Below are positions 60,740-64,000 of a stretch of 64,000 bases of DNA, one piece after another. How positions within the stretch are numbered: position 1 is the stretch's first letter; the number at the start of each line of letters is the position of its first letter. The translations under genes were made by a program, and so were the position numbers. The DNA lies in contig NC_092577.1 in assembly GCF_037975245.1 (NCBI RefSeq), positions 7,715,001-7,779,000 on the forward strand, given 5' to 3'. The notes beneath the pieces are model-generated. The model searched no databases, was not told where the DNA came from, and saw nothing but the letters and a program-made list of their open reading frames with translations. Source of the stretch: Apostichopus japonicus. Its lineage: Eukaryota > Echinodermata > Holothuroidea > Aspidochirotida > Stichopodidae.

Positions 60740-61997
60740 ATGAACAAGCACAACTACCTCTTACCAAGCAGTTGCCATCCACGTCACTGTACCAGAAATA
60801 TTCCGTACAGTCAAGCGTTGCGCATTCGACGTATTTGCTCCTCTGAAGTCGATTTTGATTCACGCACTAAAGAACTGTCACAACACCTCCTTAACAGACA
60901 GTATTTTCGGGGTACTATTGAAAATGCCATCAAAAAGGCTAAAAGCAAACCCCGTACCGAAACATTGACGTACAAAACTCGTCAAACCAGTTCCAAAAGG
61001 GTACCATTGGTTACTGAATTCCACCCTGGTCTCCCACCATTGGCTTATATCATTCAGAAGAATTTTCACCTACTTCAAGGCACCGAACGCCTGAAATCAG
61101 TTTTCCCAGAATTACCTGTCATCGCTTTTAAAAGACCCAGCAACCTACGGGATATCTTAGTTCGGGCATCCTCCTTTCGGGATGACACCCCATTAGGGGA
61201 AAGCAAAACAGAAACTACAGGATCATCGCCCTGTACACAAAATTGCAAAACGTGTTTACTTGTCGATTCGACCGGGGCCTTTCAGAGCAACCAAACCAAA
61301 CGCACATTCCAAATTCGGCACAAAATTAACTGCCTATCCAAAAATGTCATTTACCTCATCTACTGCAATATTTGTAACTTACAATACATTGGAGAGTCAA
61401 AAAACACTCTTAGAATGAGAATGACACAACATAGATCGGCGATCAAAACAAAAAAGATCTACCAACCTGTTGCAAATCACATCAATCTCCACAATCATTC
61501 AATTGAGAATTTTCGTTTTATTGCCATTGACCAGAACGATTCTTGGTGATGAGATAAATGAGGAAAGCGAAAGAAAATTTCTGGGAACTAAACCTAAAAG
61601 ACCACGGCACCATTCGGTTTAAACATCAGAAACGATTTGCCGTCCCAGATAAACTCAAACAATTCCTTTACAATTACAACGGAATCGGATTAAAATAATC
61701 CGACGCGGATTAAAATAATCCGAATTTCTAAAACTTCTGCTCAATTCAGCAGAAATCAGTAAGTCGCTTTGCCTTCACAACCATGCCGACATCTTCTCTA
61801 TAAAAAAGTTTCAATTCCTGCTACTCCTTGTCACTTTCGGTGATCATGCACTGAAGAAGAGCTAGTTCTACTCGAAAGCTCTGCAAAACCAAACATTGGC
61901 TGTTTTACTTCCAATCACTTACCTAATTCAATTATTGTATATCACTCGAGATCCAGCCTTTCTCTAAATGCAGCATAGTTGTTTAACAGTTTTTCCG
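60740..61997 (+). pseudogene. Penelope-like RT C-terminus plus GIY-YIG endonuclease, decayed (fragment C)
   Basis: The plus-strand frame starts CHPRHCTRNIPYSQALRIRR and continues ICSSEVDFDSR, the conserved end of a Penelope-like RT. FPELPVIAFKRPSNLRD and a Cys cluster (CTQNCKTC) follow. The GIY-YIG core is VIYLIYCNICNLQYIGES, RMTQH, VANHINLH. Near 61545 the frame breaks; the expected tail (ENFWELNLKDHGTIRFKH) continues in another frame to ~61695. The 3' sequence holds CACTGAAGAAGAGC and a matching GAAAGCTCT (61850-61885), a hairpin of the kind seen near Penelope-like 3' ends. It runs to a (TA)n tract. 5'-truncated and inactive. Confidence 0.75.
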
Positions 61998-62004
61998 TTA
62001 TTCC

Positions 62005-62029
62005 TATATATATGTATATATATATATAA

Positions 62030-62082
<53 letters not shown>
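62005..62082. repeat. (TA)n microsatellite at the 3' end of Penelope-like fragment C
   Basis: TA repeats with an early TATG and AAATAAA interruption, directly downstream of the hairpin-bearing 3' region. Confidence 0.9.
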
Positions 62083-62084
<2 letters not shown>

Positions 62085-62629
62085 TAACTTATACCATGTT
62101 CCTAGAACTTCCCACTAGATTTATCTGAATAAAACTGATCCAATGGTCCATATTCTTCCCACATGATTTACTCAATGTTCCGTTCGGATAGAAAGTAAGA
62201 CAAATGCATCTCTCTCATGCATGCAATTGCAAGCTGAAATAAGCCTATACCTTGAGGAATATATTTAATGATTTCCATCCCGATTCATTCATTTAAGTTG
62301 GACCCAAGCCTAAAGGCGCAAGGCCTGCTATGAAAGTATTACAATTTTACATTTCTGTTTTAATAGGACTCACTGTTAGTATATTTATGACCTGGTCTGA
62401 GAGCAATAAAGTGAAAGGATAGCACATGATCTGATTGGAAGAGATATGTAGTAGCTGCATGAATGAACTATTAAATAACCAGGATTTACATAATAAGAGT
62501 TTCACTAACATGAGCTTAACATTATTACCTTCAAATTAATTAAATATTTAAATCGACATGGAAATATGATCATACAGACATGGATAATAATTCTTATAAA
62601 TTGAAATGACCTTGAAGACGCCATGTTTA

Positions 62630-63215
62630 TATAGTAATATGTTGTCATACATTTCACATAGCCTGTGTTATGTATGACTTGTTTAGTAAATCAGTATATA
62701 GTCTGTGTTATTAAGGACGTGTTTAGTATTGCCTGTGTTATTAATGACGTGTTTAGTATATCAGTACACAACATGTGGATTAATTACGTGTTTAGTATAT
62801 CAGTACATATATCCTGTGTTGTTAATGACGTTTTTAGTATATCAGTACATATATAGCTTCACACCATTACTGTTACTTTCCAGTACGACCATCGATTTCT
62901 GGGGATATCATCCAGAGTAGAATTTAAGTCTAGAACCCTTTAACTCCATGTTAATATAGTAATCTGTTGTCATAAATTTAACATATATCCTGTGTTCTTA
63001 ATGACGTGTTAAGTATATCCGTACATAGCCTGTGTTATTAATGACGTGTTTAGTATATCAGTACATAGCCTGTGTTATTAATGACGTGTTTAGTATATCA
63101 GTACATATATAGCTTTACACCATTACTGTCTCCTGTACGTAACTTACCAGCACGATCATCGCTTTGTGGGTTAATCATCCACAGTAGAATGTAAGTCCAG
63201 AACCCTTCAATCCTT
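62630..63215. repeat. ~300-bp duplication with internal 40-bp repeats
   Basis: Two similar halves (about 62630-62940 and 62950-63215) share ATAGTAAT.TGTTGTCATA at the start and AGAACCCTT at the end. Inside each are 40-bp units with CCTGTGTTATTAATGACGTG and TTTAGTATATCAGTACATA: five in the first half and about three in the second. Each half ends with a version of the small candidate exon. Confidence 0.75.
63148..63212 (-). CDS. Candidate small exon upstream of the NACHT exon
   Basis: A 65-bp block on the minus strand between a pyrimidine-rich acceptor (…TTTTCATCTGGCATTTAAG) and a strong donor, CTG followed by GTAAGTTACG (intron from 63147). In its open frame it reads IEGFWTYILLWMINPQSDDRA plus one base. 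That leftover G joins the two leading bases (AC) of the exon at 57263 to make a GAC codon, so the splice phases match. The frame stays open upstream of the acceptor with a hydrophobic stretch (FLFPYVLFFLVFIW), so the true 5' border is uncertain. A decayed copy lies at about 62882-62945, where the donor GTAAGT has become GAAAGT. Function not recognised; assignment to the NLR rests only on phase and position. Confidence 0.35.
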
Positions 63216-64000
63216 AAATGCCAGATGAAAACCAGGAAAAAAAGAACATACGGAAACAGGAATGAAGAACATCCAATTGACAAGATGGCGTCGTGTAGGT
63301 CAGGTGAAGTGCTAACATACGGCCATGAACGCTAACTAGATATCGGTGGGAATCAGTGTATAGATTTAACTGTTCATGTTTTATAGTTTACACAATCAAA
63401 GACTTTATTTGATATCTGATATTTATGCCTTGCTGTGTTTATTCTGTCATGTCAGCCTTTCTAAAGTACCTGCTGTACGTATATGCATTGCTCTCATTGA
63501 CGTCTTTTAATACAAACCATTGTAAGTTTCCGATGTATTTTGTCCTATGTGCGTAATATGCCTATAAATTACGAAAACTGTTTAGATGAAACTACAAGCG
63601 GTGATGGCCAACTCTGTATAGGCTATGTCTTGACAAGAAATCTACATTTGGTTTACGAAAATTAAAACAACGTAAAACCACCGTTTATTACACAAATATA
63701 AAAAAAAAATATACATAATTTGACAAAAGAAAGTATAGATAAAATGAGCTAGAGCGGGATTCTAACAAGTAAGATTAAGATTGCAAGGGTCCGTGATTAG
63801 AGTCCCGTTGTAGAAACAAATAATATTTTGTCCTGTTCATATTGATCGTCCTGGTCATTTCTCCTTTGTTGATTAACTTCGTTAAGGCAGGATTTCAATG
63901 AACGGAAGAACTCAGTTATAGTTTAAGTCATTAACACTGCCTCTTTTGTATGAACGGTTAGATGTTTAGAAAACTGAGAAGACAATTCCTTTTTTTCATT

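Larger units (their letters stand above)
58925..62082. mobile_element. Cluster of three Penelope-like retroelement fragments bordered by (TA)n tracts
   Basis: Three diverged GIY-YIG endonuclease-bearing fragments lie side by side. The first is minus, between TA tracts at 58925-59015 and 59934-60028. The second is minus, running into the TA tract at 60028. The third is plus, ending at the TA tract at ~62005-62082. All are 5'-truncated, keeping the part from the reverse-transcriptase thumb/linker to the endonuclease. They differ strongly in sequence, so they come from separate families or insertions. Confidence 0.7.

Noticed and set aside
61845-61890. Hammerhead ribozyme in Penelope-like fragment C
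   Set aside because: CTGAAGA and GAAA are present, but the extra base before the stem and the missing third helix do not fit the standard core; kept only as a hairpin.

Overview
ORGANISM AND TYPE OF DNA. This is eukaryotic nuclear DNA from an animal, most likely a marine invertebrate deuterostome. It is AT-rich, intron-dominated and crowded with repeats. Host coding sequence is limited to short exons with GT-AG borders. The clearest gene is a NACHT-type NOD-like receptor (NLR) of the large families seen in echinoderms and amphioxus. Retroelement remnants are GIY-YIG (Penelope-like). A holothurian or other echinoderm is my best guess, but this is inference; there is no rRNA or mitochondrial marker in the window. 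|| LAYOUT. 0-6.7 kb: dispersed and tandem repeats, no gene recognised. 6.73-10.91 kb: a CACTA-like DNA transposon with CACTG/CAGTG ends and many subterminal TTAGTCGG motifs; it carries a 1.4 kb imperfect palindrome. 10.9-16.3 kb: very AT-rich DNA with one leucine-rich-repeat (LRR) exon at 13.65-13.86 kb (minus strand). GC skew reverses sharply across this exon. 16.3-22.1 kb: several copies of a short GC-rich interspersed repeat with a conserved hairpin, poly-G/C tracts and a (TA)n tract. 22.1-35.1 kb: mostly noncoding, with a few weak exon-like segments and a ~2.3 kb repeat made of ~300-bp units carrying nuclear-receptor-like AGGTCA direct repeats. || 35.16-47.81 kb: the most striking structure. 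A 4.6 kb array of 30-bp units is followed by a 2.04 kb unique core and then by the same array in inverted orientation (2.5 + 1.8 kb). The second arm is split by a 1.65 kb insertion that looks like a solo LTR. Without that insertion the two arms are almost equal (4.63 and 4.31 kb). The whole resembles a foldback transposon. Its core holds ten copies of GTGACTCGCGTGAC or close variants, and a 13-bp inverted pair marks its edges. || 47.8-55.7 kb: repeats and a 28-bp minisatellite. 55.74-57.26 kb: the NACHT exon (minus strand). 58.9-62.1 kb: three different Penelope-like 3' fragments, each ending at a (TA)n tract. 62.6-63.2 kb: a duplicated segment containing a candidate upstream NLR exon and a decayed copy of it. 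|| HOW IT FITS. Three minus-strand exons (63.15-63.21, 55.74-57.26 and 13.65-13.86 kb) have compatible splice phases and could belong to one NLR gene. The Penelope cluster would then lie in one intron, and the foldback element in a ~42 kb intron between the NACHT and LRR regions. The phases are read directly; that this is one gene is inferred.
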